64,000 bases of DNA from Frateuria_A sp051900425 (lineage in GTDB: Bacteria; Pseudomonadota; Gammaproteobacteria; Xanthomonadales; Rhodanobacteraceae). The position numbers were made by a program, and so were the translations under genes. The notes beneath the pieces are model-generated. The model was not told where the DNA came from and did not search any database. It saw only the letters and a program-made list of their open reading frames with translations. Positions 54,340 through 64,000 of the stretch are shown here, in pieces. The stretch lies in NCBI RefSeq assembly GCF_051900425.1, contig NZ_JBHZGK010000005.1, positions 62,001 to 126,000 of the forward strand, in the 5' to 3' direction. The stretch's first letter is position 1. Each line of letters begins with the position of its first letter.

Positions 54340-55227
54340 TCAGCCGCGCTTGTACGGATTGGGCAGCCCATGCCCGGACCAGCGCCGGTAATGCCACTGG
54401 TACTGCACGAAGGCCTGCTCGACGCAGGCCTCCACGCCGCGGTTCAGCGCCGCGCAGGCACGTTGCGGGTCGGCATCGTCCAGCCCTTCGGGCGCCGGCA
54501 GCAGGTGGATGCGGAAGCCCTCCCCGCGCGGCAGCCGCTCGGCGAAGGCGAACAACACCGTCGCCCCGGTACGCGCCGCCAGCCGCGGCAGCAGCACCAT
54601 GGTAAGCGCGTCGCGTCCGTAGAACGGCGCCGGCTCGCCCTCGCCGGCCCGCGGCTTCTGGTCGGGGAGGATGCCGATCGCACCGCCCGCGGCCAGGCGC
54701 TTGTACAGCGTGCGCACGCCCGCACCCTCGGCGCGCACCTGCTCGGGCGCCAGCGCGCCGCGCACCCGACGCAGCAAGGGCTCGATCGCGGCCAGCCGTG
54801 GCGGCCGGTACAGGATCGCCATCGGCATGCGGCTGCACAGCCAGTAATTGAGCAGTTCCCAGCAGCCCAGGTGGGGCGCGGCGATGATCACGCCCTTGCC
54901 CCTGGCCAATGCGGCATCCAGCAGCTCCGCGCCGCGCACCTCGCGCACCCGCCCGAGCATCCGCTCCGGTCCCGCCCCCCAGACCTTGACGATCTCGGTG
55001 ATTGACTTGCCGCCCTCGGCCATCACCCGACGCAGCAGCGCGGCGTGCGCTGGCCGGTCCAGGCCCGGACGGGCGATCGACAGGTTGACCGTGGTGTCGT
55101 GCGCGGTGCGCCCGTGCAGCCACAACGACAACCGGCCCAGTCCCGCCCCCGCGGCGTGGATCAGGCGCAGCGGAAGCAGTCCGAACAGGCGCAGCAGGAG
55201 GTAGAGCAGGTAGATGTCGGGGCGCAT
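54340..55227 (-). CDS. Lipid A biosynthesis acyltransferase, LpxL/HtrB type
   Basis: A 295-residue inner-membrane acyltransferase that adds a secondary acyl chain to lipid A. The N-terminal segment PDIYLLYLLLRLFGLLPLRL anchors it. The HX4(D/E) active site is in IIAAPHLGCWELLNYW, and DQKPRAGEGEPAPFYGRDAL is the second conserved block. Length fits the LpxL family. It ends right after a repeat-rich stretch. Which acyl position it serves is not clear. Confidence 0.9.
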   Translation of the reverse strand: MRPDIYLLYLLLRLFGLLPLRLIHAAGAGLGRLSLWLHGRTAHDTTVNLSIARPGLDRPAHAALLRRVMAEGGKSITEIVKVWGAGPERMLGRVREVRGAELLDAALARGKGVIIAAPHLGCWELLNYWLCSRMPMAILYRPPRLAAIEPLLRRVRGALAPEQVRAEGAGVRTLYKRLAAGGAIGILPDQKPRAGEGEPAPFYGRDALTMVLLPRLAARTGATVLFAFAERLPRGEGFRIHLLPAPEGLDDADPQRACAALNRGVEACVEQAFVQYQWHYRRWSGHGLPNPYKRG

Positions 55228-55362
55228 GGAGTTGCCGCTGGGCGCGCCCTCGGGCGCAAGGTAAAGGGAACGCCGGCGCTGCCGTTAAGCGCAGGACGAA
55301 CGCTCCCTTCGTTTTCGCCTATTCTTGCAGGGACGCCCTGCCGACGCCTGCCTCCCCCCCCA

Positions 55363-55806
55363 ATGATCAGCCTCATCCAGCGCGTGCTTTCCGCCAGCGT
55401 CGCCGTCGACGGCGCCACCGTGGGTGCGATCGGCCCGGGCCTGCTGGCGCTGGTGGCGGTGCAACCGGACGACGGCGAGGCGCAGGCGAAGCGCATGCTC
55501 GAACGGCTGCTGGGCTACCGCGTGTTTGCCGACGAGGCCGGGCGGATGAACCGCTCGCTGGCCGACACCGGCGGCGGCCTGCTGCTGGTCAGCCAATTCA
55601 CGCTCGCCGCGGACACGCGCTCGGGCATGCGCCCCAGCTTCACGAGCGCCGCCCCGCCCGGGCATGGCCGGCGCTGGTTCGAGCGGCTGGTGGAGCTGGC
55701 CCGTGCGACACACGCGGGAGGGGTGGAAATCGGGCGCTTCGGCGCCCACATGGAGGTCAGGCTGATCAACGACGGCCCGGTCACCTTCTGGCTCGAAGTG
55801 CCCTGA
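55363..55806 (+). CDS. dtd: D-aminoacyl-tRNA deacylase
   Basis: A 147-residue editing enzyme that releases D-amino acids from tRNA. MISLIQRVLSASVAVDG opens it; the active-site blocks are LLLVSQFTLAADTRSGMRPS and the C-terminal VRLINDGPVTFWLEV, which has the Gly-Pro cis motif of DTD. Length is normal. Its neighbour rpoD is on the same strand with a promoter in between. Confidence 0.95.
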   Translation: MISLIQRVLSASVAVDGATVGAIGPGLLALVAVQPDDGEAQAKRMLERLLGYRVFADEAGRMNRSLADTGGGLLLVSQFTLAADTRSGMRPSFTSAAPPGHGRRWFERLVELARATHAGGVEIGRFGAHMEVRLINDGPVTFWLEVP

Positions 55807-55912
55807 CCGGAACCCCACCCACTCGATGGCCCAAGACACGCGAAGTCCCATGCAAACGCCGCTCTGGCGCGGTTTTTGCGTGTAGGCCACGCGAAATTTT
55901 TCCCTTGGAAAC

Positions 55913-55941
55913 TGGTCAAAAAAGCGCCATATCGCTATACT
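55913..55941 (+). promoter_or_regulatory. Putative sigma70 promoter of rpoD
   Basis: TGGTCA (55913-55918) and TATACT (55936-55941) are 17 nt apart, in the dtd-rpoD gap about 30 nt before the rpoD start. The -10 box is near consensus and the -35 box is weaker. Confidence 0.5.
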
Positions 55942-55970
55942 GATCGGTTCCTGCATCTGCGGCGGTAGGT

Positions 55971-57839
<1,869 letters not shown>

Positions 57840-57861
57840 GCACCAAGCCTCACGCACCAAC

Positions 57862-57888
57862 ACGACGCCCGCCTCGCGCGGGCGTCGT
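57862..57888 (+). terminator. GC-rich hairpin after rpoD, likely terminator
   Basis: ACGACGCCCGC / GCGGGCGTCGT (57862-57872, 57878-57888) around a 5-nt loop, 22 nt after the rpoD stop. The T run is poor (CGTT), so it may need Rho or act mainly to protect the mRNA end. Confidence 0.6.
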
Positions 57889-58047
57889 CGTTCCAGTGCC
57901 ACTGGCTTCAAGTAGGAGCCGGCGTGCAGGCGATGCTCTCTCGCACGACCGCCCAAGGGCGTCGTCCACAAGTGGGTTCCTGCAAGGCGTCGGCAGCGGC
58001 GTGGCACCTACCCACACGACCCCACCCCAAGTACCATCGCCACTCAA

Positions 58048-58379
58048 GGGCCTATAGCTCAACGGTTAGAGCAGGGGACTCATCGAAAGGTGCCGCCGCG
58101 CCGTAAGGCGCGGACGGGAACGGGATGAATTCAGGGAAACCTCAGCGGCGCGAAAATGTGGCCGGTGGCAACCCTGAGCCAAGCCGGCGGTACACCGCCG
58201 GAAGGTGCAGAGACTACCTGGGGGCTGAAGTGCCCTTGATAACAGGCTAGAGCGTCCCGCGCCCCACCTATTCCACGCCATCGGCTGGACGGAGGGCGAA
58301 GAGATAGTCCGCGCCGGGGGGAAACTTCCGGAACACGCGAATCCCTTGGTTCCAGGTTCGAATCCTGGTGGGCCCACCA
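58048..58379 (+). tRNA. tRNA-Ile (CAT, tRNA-Ile2) interrupted by a group I intron
   Basis: The exons are 58048-58083 and 58340-58379, giving a 76-nt tRNA with an encoded CCA. All arms fold: GGGCCTA with TGGGCCC at the acceptor (one G-U pair), GCTC/GAGC D stem, GGGGA/TCCCT anticodon stem, CCAGG-TTCGAAT-CCTGG T arm. The anticodon loop is CTCAT plus AA, so the anticodon is CAT. It resembles E. coli tRNA-Ile2 more than Met-type tRNAs, including the G27-U43 pair, so TilS should convert its C34 to lysidine and make it read AUA codons. The intron enters right after anticodon position 36. Splicing is required to make a usable tRNA. Confidence 0.9.
58084..58339 (+). ncRNA. Group I intron, subgroup IC3 type, no ORF (256 nt)
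   Basis: P1 is CAUC-GAAA-GGUG (58081-58092): exon CAU pairs with intron GUG, with the U-G wobble at the 5' splice site (58083/58084). P2 is CCGCGCC-GTAA-GGCGCGG (58096-58113). P6a is CCGGCGG-TACA-CCGCCGG (58184-58201). P7 strands are GACTA (58212-58216) and TAGTC (58305-58309), the guanosine site. P9 is CCGGGGG-GAAA-CTTCCGG (58314-58331), with two G-U pairs. The intron ends in G at 58339. Stretches such as GGGAAACCTCAGCG and GAAGGTGCAGAGACTA look like the Azoarcus tRNA-Ile intron from memory. GNRA loops L2 and L9 fit its docking pattern. There is no homing endonuclease. Confidence 0.9.
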
Positions 58380-58441
58380 ATCAAGTCCGTGACGTCGGCA
58401 AAAAGATCGCTGCGACGACCGCGACGGGGTCTGCCGGCGCG

Positions 58442-60841
58442 TCAGCGGAATGTTTGCCGGCTCGTGCCGGCTGCGCTCGGATCAACCACCACGAAGCGCA
58501 CACTTGCCCACGAACCCAACGGTGACAAGGCCGTGAGCGCGTGGTGGCCCGGGCCGGCCAAGTTCAGGGTGATGTTGCTTTCGCCCAGCGTGCTGCCCTG
58601 CAGGCGGCCGTCGAGCAGCCATTGCACGGTGCCCTGGGCGCCGAGGGCACGTACCGAGAGGCGCAATGGCGCGGCACTGTTGGGTGCCTGGCGCAGGAGA
58701 CTGCCTTCGCGCAGGCCGCTGATGCGGATGGGCACGGCGGCGGCGAGGGAGTCCGGTGGGCAGCCGGGTGCCAGCGCGGGCAGGGCGGAGGCCGTTCGGT
58801 CGGCGGCGTCGAGCCAGGGTGTGGCGAGGGCGGGCCAGCGGGCGAGGGTTAGGCTGCGTTCGTGCGGGGCGTGGCAGCCGGCGCTCAGGCGGCGGCCCTT
58901 CGCGTCCACGCGCAGCTCGACGCGGCCGCTCATCCAGGCACCGGGATCGCGTTCGGCGAAGGTAGGTGGCAGCGCGCCGTCGAGACTCCACGCGCTGCGG
59001 CGCTGACGGCAGAGGCTGGTGTCGGTGGTCGCGGCGGGTTGGCCGAGAGGCCAGCAGATGTCGATGGCGCGCACGCTGGCCGGGCGCGGCGCGTGCACGC
59101 CACCGCGGGCGGGCAGCATGTCGCTGAGCTGGAACAGCAGCGGGAGCGCGGTGACGGCGCCGTACTGGCCGGGCGAGGGAGTGCCGTCCGGTCGGCCGAT
59201 CCACACCCCGATCGTCCAGCGGTCGGTCACCCCGATCGCCCAGGCGTCGCGGTAGCCGTAGCTGGTGCCGGTCTTCCAGGCGACCGCGGCGTGGCGGTCG
59301 ATGGTGCCTTCGAGCGGTGCGCCTTCGACGTCGGCGGGGTTGCTGGCGAGGATGTCGCGGATGATCCAGGCGGCGCCCGGCGAGAGCAGGCGCCGCGGGC
59401 GGACGGGTTGGTCCGGCGTGTAGCGCGGGGCGCCGGCGATGCCGCCGTTGGCGAGCGCGCTGTAGCCCCCGACGAGGTCTTCGAGCTTCGCCGCCGTGCC
59501 GCCGAGGATGATCGACAGGTTCGGTCGCGCGCCCTCGGGCAGCTGCAGGTCGACGCCGCCGCTTGCCAGGCGCGCGACGAAGCGGTTGGGTCCGACGCGG
59601 TCGAGCACGTCCACCGCCGGCACGTTGAGCGAGCGCTGCAGCGCCTGGCTCACGCTCACCGGGCCGCTGAAGGCCTCGTCGAAGTTGCCCGGGTGGTAGC
59701 CGCCGAAGTCCTGCGGCGCGTCGACCAGCAGGCTCTCGGAAGTGACCAGCCCGTCGTCCAGCGCCAGCCCGTAGAGGAACGGCTTGAGCGTGGAGCCGGG
59801 CGAGCGCGGCGCGCGCACCATGTCGACGTGGCCGGCGCGTTCGGGATCAGCGAACTCGCCGGTGCCGATGTAGATGCGCGCCTCGAGCGTGGCGTTGTCC
59901 ACCGCGAGCACCGCGACCGAACTTCGTGGGGGCAGCCGGGCAAGGTAGCCGGCGACGTGATCCTCCGCGGCGCGCTGCAGGTTGGCGTCGATGGTGGTGA
60001 CGATGCGCCGCGCGCGCGGCTGCTGCCGGTGCAGGCGTTCGGCCAGCAGCGCGGCGGCGAGCGGCGCGCGCAGCGAGCGCGCGACCACCGGCTCGATCGC
60101 CGCGTCACTGACCTGTTCGGACGTCCAGACGCCTTCGTCGCGCAACCGGCGCAGCACCTTGTCCCGCGCAGCGCGGGCCGCCTCCGGGTGGCGGTCGGGC
60201 CGCAGCCGGCTGGGCGCCTGCGGCAGCACCGCGAGCAGGGCCGCCTCGGCGCGCGACAGGCGGCTCGCGCTCTTGCCGAGGTACGCCCACGAGGCGGCCT
60301 CGACGCCTTCGATGGTGCCGCCGAAGGGTGCGTGGTCGAGGTAGAGGTCGAGGATCTGGGTCTTGTCGAGATGCGCTTCGAGCTGCAGCGCGCGGAAGAT
60401 CTGGCGCAGCTTGCCGCCAAAACTGTGCGGGATCGGCTCGATGATGCGCGCCACCTGCATGGTCAGGGTGGAGCCGCCGGAGACGACGTGACCGTGGAGC
60501 GCGCCCTGCAGCGCGCCGCGCAGCAAGGCGTACGGGTTCACGCCGGGGTGGCGGTAGTACCAGCGGTCCTCGTAGGCGAGCAGCGCCTGGCGATAGAGCG
60601 GCGAGACCTTGGCCGTGGTCGTGGGATAGCGCCACACGCCGTCGCTGTCGGCGAAGGCGCGCAGCGGCGTGCCGTCGCGGGCGAGCACCACGGTGCTGCC
60701 GGTGTCGGGGGCCGGCAAGGGGAGCGGGAACAGGCGATCGAGGATGACGGCCACGAGCAGGAGCGCGACCAATGTGACTGCCGTAGCGCGCAGCCAACGT
60801 TGCATCTTGGGCCGACGCGGCGCTGAAACGCTGTCACTCAT
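58442..60841 (-). CDS. pbpC: Penicillin-binding protein 1C
   Basis: A 799-residue bifunctional murein synthase. After one membrane segment (VTLVALLLVAVILDRLFPLP) the GT51 domain has LAYEDRWYYRHPGVNPYALL and SGGSTLTMQVARII. The transpeptidase domain has the active serine in SPGSTLKPFLYGL, then NVPAVDVLDRVG and WKTGTSYGYRDAW. The C-terminal BiPBP_C domain is present (CHAPHERSLTLARW and on). It lies downstream of an alpha-2-macroglobulin gene on the same strand, the known pbpC-A2M pair. Confidence 0.96.
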   Translation of the reverse strand: MSDSVSAPRRPKMQRWLRATAVTLVALLLVAVILDRLFPLPLPAPDTGSTVVLARDGTPLRAFADSDGVWRYPTTTAKVSPLYRQALLAYEDRWYYRHPGVNPYALLRGALQGALHGHVVSGGSTLTMQVARIIEPIPHSFGGKLRQIFRALQLEAHLDKTQILDLYLDHAPFGGTIEGVEAASWAYLGKSASRLSRAEAALLAVLPQAPSRLRPDRHPEAARAARDKVLRRLRDEGVWTSEQVSDAAIEPVVARSLRAPLAAALLAERLHRQQPRARRIVTTIDANLQRAAEDHVAGYLARLPPRSSVAVLAVDNATLEARIYIGTGEFADPERAGHVDMVRAPRSPGSTLKPFLYGLALDDGLVTSESLLVDAPQDFGGYHPGNFDEAFSGPVSVSQALQRSLNVPAVDVLDRVGPNRFVARLASGGVDLQLPEGARPNLSIILGGTAAKLEDLVGGYSALANGGIAGAPRYTPDQPVRPRRLLSPGAAWIIRDILASNPADVEGAPLEGTIDRHAAVAWKTGTSYGYRDAWAIGVTDRWTIGVWIGRPDGTPSPGQYGAVTALPLLFQLSDMLPARGGVHAPRPASVRAIDICWPLGQPAATTDTSLCRQRRSAWSLDGALPPTFAERDPGAWMSGRVELRVDAKGRRLSAGCHAPHERSLTLARWPALATPWLDAADRTASALPALAPGCPPDSLAAAVPIRISGLREGSLLRQAPNSAAPLRLSVRALGAQGTVQWLLDGRLQGSTLGESNITLNLAGPGHHALTALSPLGSWASVRFVVVDPSAAGTSRQTFR

Positions 60842-60932
60842 GCAGACTGCCCTTCGACTTCGGCCTGCGGCCTACGCTCGCGGCGAACGATTCCTGGTGA
60901 GACCGTTCATGCCGCGAGTGCTCCGCGCAAGC

Positions 60933-60971
60933 GGGCGAAGTCGAAGCATTCGCTCCGCTCCGACTTCGCCC
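60933..60971. repeat. Hairpin between the A2M gene and pbpC
   Basis: GGGCGAAGTCG (60933-60943) and its exact complement (60961-60971) with a 17-nt loop. It lies in the 186-nt gap of the A2M-pbpC pair. Without a T run it may be a dispersed repeat or an mRNA processing site. Confidence 0.6.
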
Positions 60972-61027
60972 TGTGTGGGCCTCGCTTCCGCCGAAAGCAA
61001 AGCCGTCCGACGTGATGGTTCCAGGGA

Positions 61028-64000
61028 TCAGGGCTCGACCACCGTCATCTTCGCCGGCACCGACTTGCCGATGCCCCGCAGAGCCGGCCGATACATGTCC
61101 TCCACCAGCGGCGGCGGGACCGTGTACGCGCCGGGCGTGACCGCGCGGACCAGGTAGAACACGTGGGCGGCGTCGCCGCGGCGCAGGTGGAGGGCGGCGG
61201 CGTAGCGGTCGTCGCGGTACTCCTCGTGCACCAGGTCGGCGGCGCCGGTGTGCTGCTGCATGTCGATGCCATCGATGACGATGCCTTCCCACTGCTGCGC
61301 GCCGCCCAGGTTGAGGTTCTCCACTTCCAGGCCGCCGGGCAGCAGGTCGGTGACCAGGGCGTCGGGCATGTCGGTGCGCGCTTCCAGGGTAAGTTCGGCG
61401 ATGAGCGTGTCGCCTTCCTTCAGCGTGTCGCCGGTCCACGGCTGGCCGTCGGTGGTGAAGTAGCTGCGGCGCACGTCGACCTGGCGGTCCTCCGCGGCGG
61501 GCGGCTGCTGCGGGATGCCGGCGACGTCCAGCGTGGCGAACACGGTGGCCGTGCCGGCCGGCTGCACGCTGATGCCTTCCTTCAATTGGGCCAGCGTGAG
61601 TTCGCGCGTCCACAGGCGCTTGTCGGCAGGCGCGGCCTCGCTCTTGCCGCCGATGGCGAGGGTGACCGCGAGCGGCGCGCCGCCGCCGGCGTCGAAGGCG
61701 CGAGCCACGCGGGCGATCGCCACCTGCTCCTGGGTGGAGAGGTAGGACCACGACCAGTGGTAGTACGGCACCTCCTGCTTGTTGGCGTGGTCGCGCGCGG
61801 TGGCGTTGCGCGCCCAGTCGATCAGCTTGGCGTCGTAGGCGGGCCTGGCCAGGCCGTAGCGGTGGGTGAGCGCGACCATCAGCGCCAGGTCGCGCAGGTC
61901 CGAGCCGTAGTCGCCGACGTACCAGGGACGCTCCTTGTCCCAGGCGAAGGCTTCGTCGACCGCCTTCTGCGCGCGCCCGGTGTCGCCCATCAGCTTGAGC
62001 GCCAACCCCAGGTGCACCAGCGGCAGCGGGCCGACCAGCTTGTCGCGGTCGTGGTCGAAGATCGCGCGCAGCGTGCCCAGCGGCGCGCGGTTGACGCGGG
62101 CCAGCACGTAGCCGGAATAGGCCTCATCGGCGATGCGCAGGTGGTCGTGGTGCTCGTAGCTGTAATAGGCGTGACCGCCGCCGAGCAGGTCGTCGCTGAG
62201 GCGCTGCAGCGATTTCTGCAACACCTCCTGCGGCACGGCGAAGCCTTCCTCGCGCGCGTCGAGCATGAAGTCGACCACGTACGGCGTCATGAAGGTTTCG
62301 ATCGGGCTGGTGCCACCCCAGAAGCTGAAGTGGCCGTTGCCCGCCTGGAACGAGGCAATGCGTGCCAGGGCGCTGTCGACGGCGGCGCGACGAGCCGCCT
62401 CGCTGGTGGATAGTCCCAGTGCCGTGGCGGTGGCCGGGTCGAGCACCAGCGCGGCGTAGCCCTTGCTGGTGGTCTGTTCGATGCAGCCGTAGGGATAGCG
62501 CAGCAGGTCGCGCAGCGCGGAGCCGTAAGGCAGCGGCGGCAGCGTGCTCAGGGTGAGTTGCGCGCGCACGGTCGGCGCGAGCAATCCGCCGGCTGCGCCG
62601 GCATCCAGGTGCGCGGGCTTGCCCGGCTCGATCGCCAGCGGCACGGTCGTCTGTAGTTCGGGCCAGGCCGGACGCACGGCGAACTCGAAGTGGCGGTCGA
62701 CCGTGAAGTCGCCGAGCGTGGCGTGGATGTCGAGCTTGGCCACGGCCGCGCCTGCGCTCGCCGTGACCGGCATGCTGAGCGTGGTGCCGGCGCCGTCCTT
62801 GAGCGCCACCTCGCGGCTGGCGTTGGCGATGGTGATCGGGCCGCTAACCTTGACCACGACCTTCGCCGTGCCGTCATGCCCAGAAAGGTTCTTCAGGTCC
62901 AGGCTGACGCGCGCCTTGTCGCCGGCGGCCATCACCCGCGGCGTGCTCGGCTCGACCACCAGCGGTGCGCGCACGATGACGGCGCCCTCGGCGTTGCCGA
63001 AACGGTCGGCGCTCCAGGCCATTGCGGCCAGGCGCAGGCTGCCGTTGAAGTCGGGCACCTGCACGCGCAACGTGGCCTTGCCCTGCGCGTCGAACGCGAC
63101 CGGCGCGGCGAACAGGTCGACGATCTGCACCTTGGGGTTGAGGCGTGCCGCGTGCGGCAGCGCCGGGCCGCTCATGTCGCCGCCGTAACGCAGCTTCGCC
63201 TCCGCGCCATCCATCGCCTCGATGATGCGGCTGTAGAGATCGTAGGCGTCCACGCTCAAGGCACGCTTGGCGAACATCCAGGCCCAGGCGTCGGGCACCG
63301 GGTAGTTGGTAATGTTGATGACGCCCTGGTCGACCGCCGCCAGGGTGACGTAGGCGCGCGTGTTGGCCAGACCCTTGGCCTGCACGGTCACCTCGAGCGG
63401 GTTGCCCGGGCGCATCAGCGACGGCGCGCTCAGCGTGAGCGGGATGCGCCGGTCGTTGCGCTCCATCGCGACATGCTCGACGCCGAGTGCGCGGGCCGGC
63501 GTGGTGTGCTCCTGCGCCTCGCCACCGCGGAACACCAGTGCGGAGACGTAGACGTCGTGGCGCTCCCAATCCTTGGTGACCGGGATCTCGAAGGTGCTGC
63601 CAGCCTTGGCGTCGATGTCGCGCGCGTAGAGCAGGTGATCGGACTCGACCAGCAGCAGGCCGGGGCCGTCGTGCGGCGGCGTCACCGTCACTTTCATGGT
63701 GTCGCCGGCACGGTAGCGCGCCTTGTCCAGCTGCAGCTTGACCTTGTCCGGACGCGCCTCCTTGCCGAGGTTCTCGTCCTCCCAGCTCCAGCCGGCGAAG
63801 AACGGGAATACCGTGGTGAGCTTCGTTTCCGGATCGTAGACCTCCAGCCGGTAGCCGCCCCACTCGACCGGGAAGTCGACGTGCACGCGCTGGCCCGGGG
63901 CCAGGTCGACGTCCTTCTCCTCGATCAGCTGCAGCTGCTGGTGCGCGTCGGATTTCCAGCCGTCGCCGTGCTCGTACAGCCAGTAGAAGTCGCGCAGCTC
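61028..64000 (-). CDS. Alpha-2-macroglobulin family protease trap (partial, cut by right edge)
   Basis: The C-terminal 990 or so codons of a large envelope lipoprotein-type A2M. The frame is open to the window edge. Blocks include VTPPHDGPGLLLVESDHLLY, VDQGVINITNYPVPDAW and the thioester region RDLLRYPYGCIEQTTSKGYA, where Cys and Gln of the CxEQ motif are kept. The protein would trap proteases that reach the periplasm; together with PBP1C it is thought to defend and repair the wall. pbpC lies downstream after 186 nt. Confidence 0.95.
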   Translation of the reverse strand, partial: ELRDFYWLYEHGDGWKSDAHQQLQLIEEKDVDLAPGQRVHVDFPVEWGGYRLEVYDPETKLTTVFPFFAGWSWEDENLGKEARPDKVKLQLDKARYRAGDTMKVTVTPPHDGPGLLLVESDHLLYARDIDAKAGSTFEIPVTKDWERHDVYVSALVFRGGEAQEHTTPARALGVEHVAMERNDRRIPLTLSAPSLMRPGNPLEVTVQAKGLANTRAYVTLAAVDQGVINITNYPVPDAWAWMFAKRALSVDAYDLYSRIIEAMDGAEAKLRYGGDMSGPALPHAARLNPKVQIVDLFAAPVAFDAQGKATLRVQVPDFNGSLRLAAMAWSADRFGNAEGAVIVRAPLVVEPSTPRVMAAGDKARVSLDLKNLSGHDGTAKVVVKVSGPITIANASREVALKDGAGTTLSMPVTASAGAAVAKLDIHATLGDFTVDRHFEFAVRPAWPELQTTVPLAIEPGKPAHLDAGAAGGLLAPTVRAQLTLSTLPPLPYGSALRDLLRYPYGCIEQTTSKGYAALVLDPATATALGLSTSEAARRAAVDSALARIASFQAGNGHFSFWGGTSPIETFMTPYVVDFMLDAREEGFAVPQEVLQKSLQRLSDDLLGGGHAYYSYEHHDHLRIADEAYSGYVLARVNRAPLGTLRAIFDHDRDKLVGPLPLVHLGLALKLMGDTGRAQKAVDEAFAWDKERPWYVGDYGSDLRDLALMVALTHRYGLARPAYDAKLIDWARNATARDHANKQEVPYYHWSWSYLSTQEQVAIARVARAFDAGGGAPLAVTLAIGGKSEAAPADKRLWTRELTLAQLKEGISVQPAGTATVFATLDVAGIPQQPPAAEDRQVDVRRSYFTTDGQPWTGDTLKEGDTLIAELTLEARTDMPDALVTDLLPGGLEVENLNLGGAQQWEGIVIDGIDMQQHTGAADLVHEEYRDDRYAAALHLRRGDAAHVFYLVRAVTPGAYTVPPPLVEDMYRPALRGIGKSVPAKMTVVEP

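Noticed and set aside
58084..58339. Archaeal or eukaryotic-type (endonuclease-cut) tRNA intron
   Set aside because: The insert has a group I core with P1, P7, P9 and terminal G and lacks a bulge-helix-bulge at the junctions.
58066..58380. 104-codon minus-strand ORF starting MVGPPGFEPGTKG
   Set aside because: It is antisense to the tRNA exons and intron; the opening peptide is a common false translation of a tRNA T arm.

Overview
The window is a high-GC chromosomal segment of a gammaproteobacterium, most likely Xanthomonadales/Lysobacterales and probably Rhodanobacteraceae (Rhodanobacter, Dyella, Frateuria or Luteibacter type). The evidence is a xanthomonadin (aryl polyene) gene block at the left edge with xanB2, an ACP and a membrane protein, a proton-type F1Fo ATP synthase operon, the def-fmt-rsmB neighbourhood, TonB-like and IscA-type proteins, and REP-like intergenic repeats. 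The genus is inference, since no rRNA is present.

Layout. 0-1.5 kb: end of a xanthomonadin cluster. 1.6-4.7 kb: glmU, a DUF748-like envelope protein and a TonB-like lipoprotein. 4.8-12.4 kb: complete atpIBEFHAGDC operon on the minus strand with a readable promoter and terminator. 12.5-13.8 kb: phasin, queD and a small secreted protein. 13.97-25.63 kb: an integrated element. It is bounded on the right by an elongator tRNA-Met gene next to a tyrosine integrase. On the left there is a near copy of the 3' end of that tRNA. Inside are an operon of a predicted m4C-type DNA methyltransferase with McrB and McrC, a decayed succinyl-CoA:3-oxoacid CoA-transferase pair (scoAB), a DUF932 protein with a small phage-type partner, an AlpA-like regulator, an inovirus-Gp2/YagK-like protein, an unknown protein, and three long perfect hairpins in front of genes.

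25.8-36.4 kb: rppH, Fur-controlled bfd and bfr, a coiled-coil membrane protein, bactofilin, erpA, nudC, ampE, an MFS-PlsC fusion, a small membrane protein, a GT-C-like protein and purD. 36.5-37.9 kb: an AMP-ligase of the xanthomonadin/aryl polyene type, far from xanB2. 38.0-46.7 kb: topA-tsaC, dprA and a LysM protein on the minus strand, divergent from def-fmt-rsmB. 46.8-55.2 kb: a cell-surface glycan block with two ArnT-like transferases, an O-antigen ligase-like protein, a GT2 enzyme, a CDP-glycerol transferase-like protein, a TPR protein and an LpxL-like acyltransferase. 55.3-57.9 kb: dtd and rpoD. 58.4-64 kb: pbpC and an alpha-2-macroglobulin gene cut by the right edge.

The most striking feature is at 58048-58379, a tRNA-Ile(CAU) gene split in its anticodon loop by a 256-nt group I intron. 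The P1 helix with a U-G pair at the 5' splice site, P2 and P9 with GNRA loops, the P7 strands and a terminal G can all be read directly. From memory, the core resembles the small Azoarcus tRNA-Ile intron. The second point is the island operon joining a protecting methyltransferase to McrBC, which is normally a stand-alone modification-dependent system.
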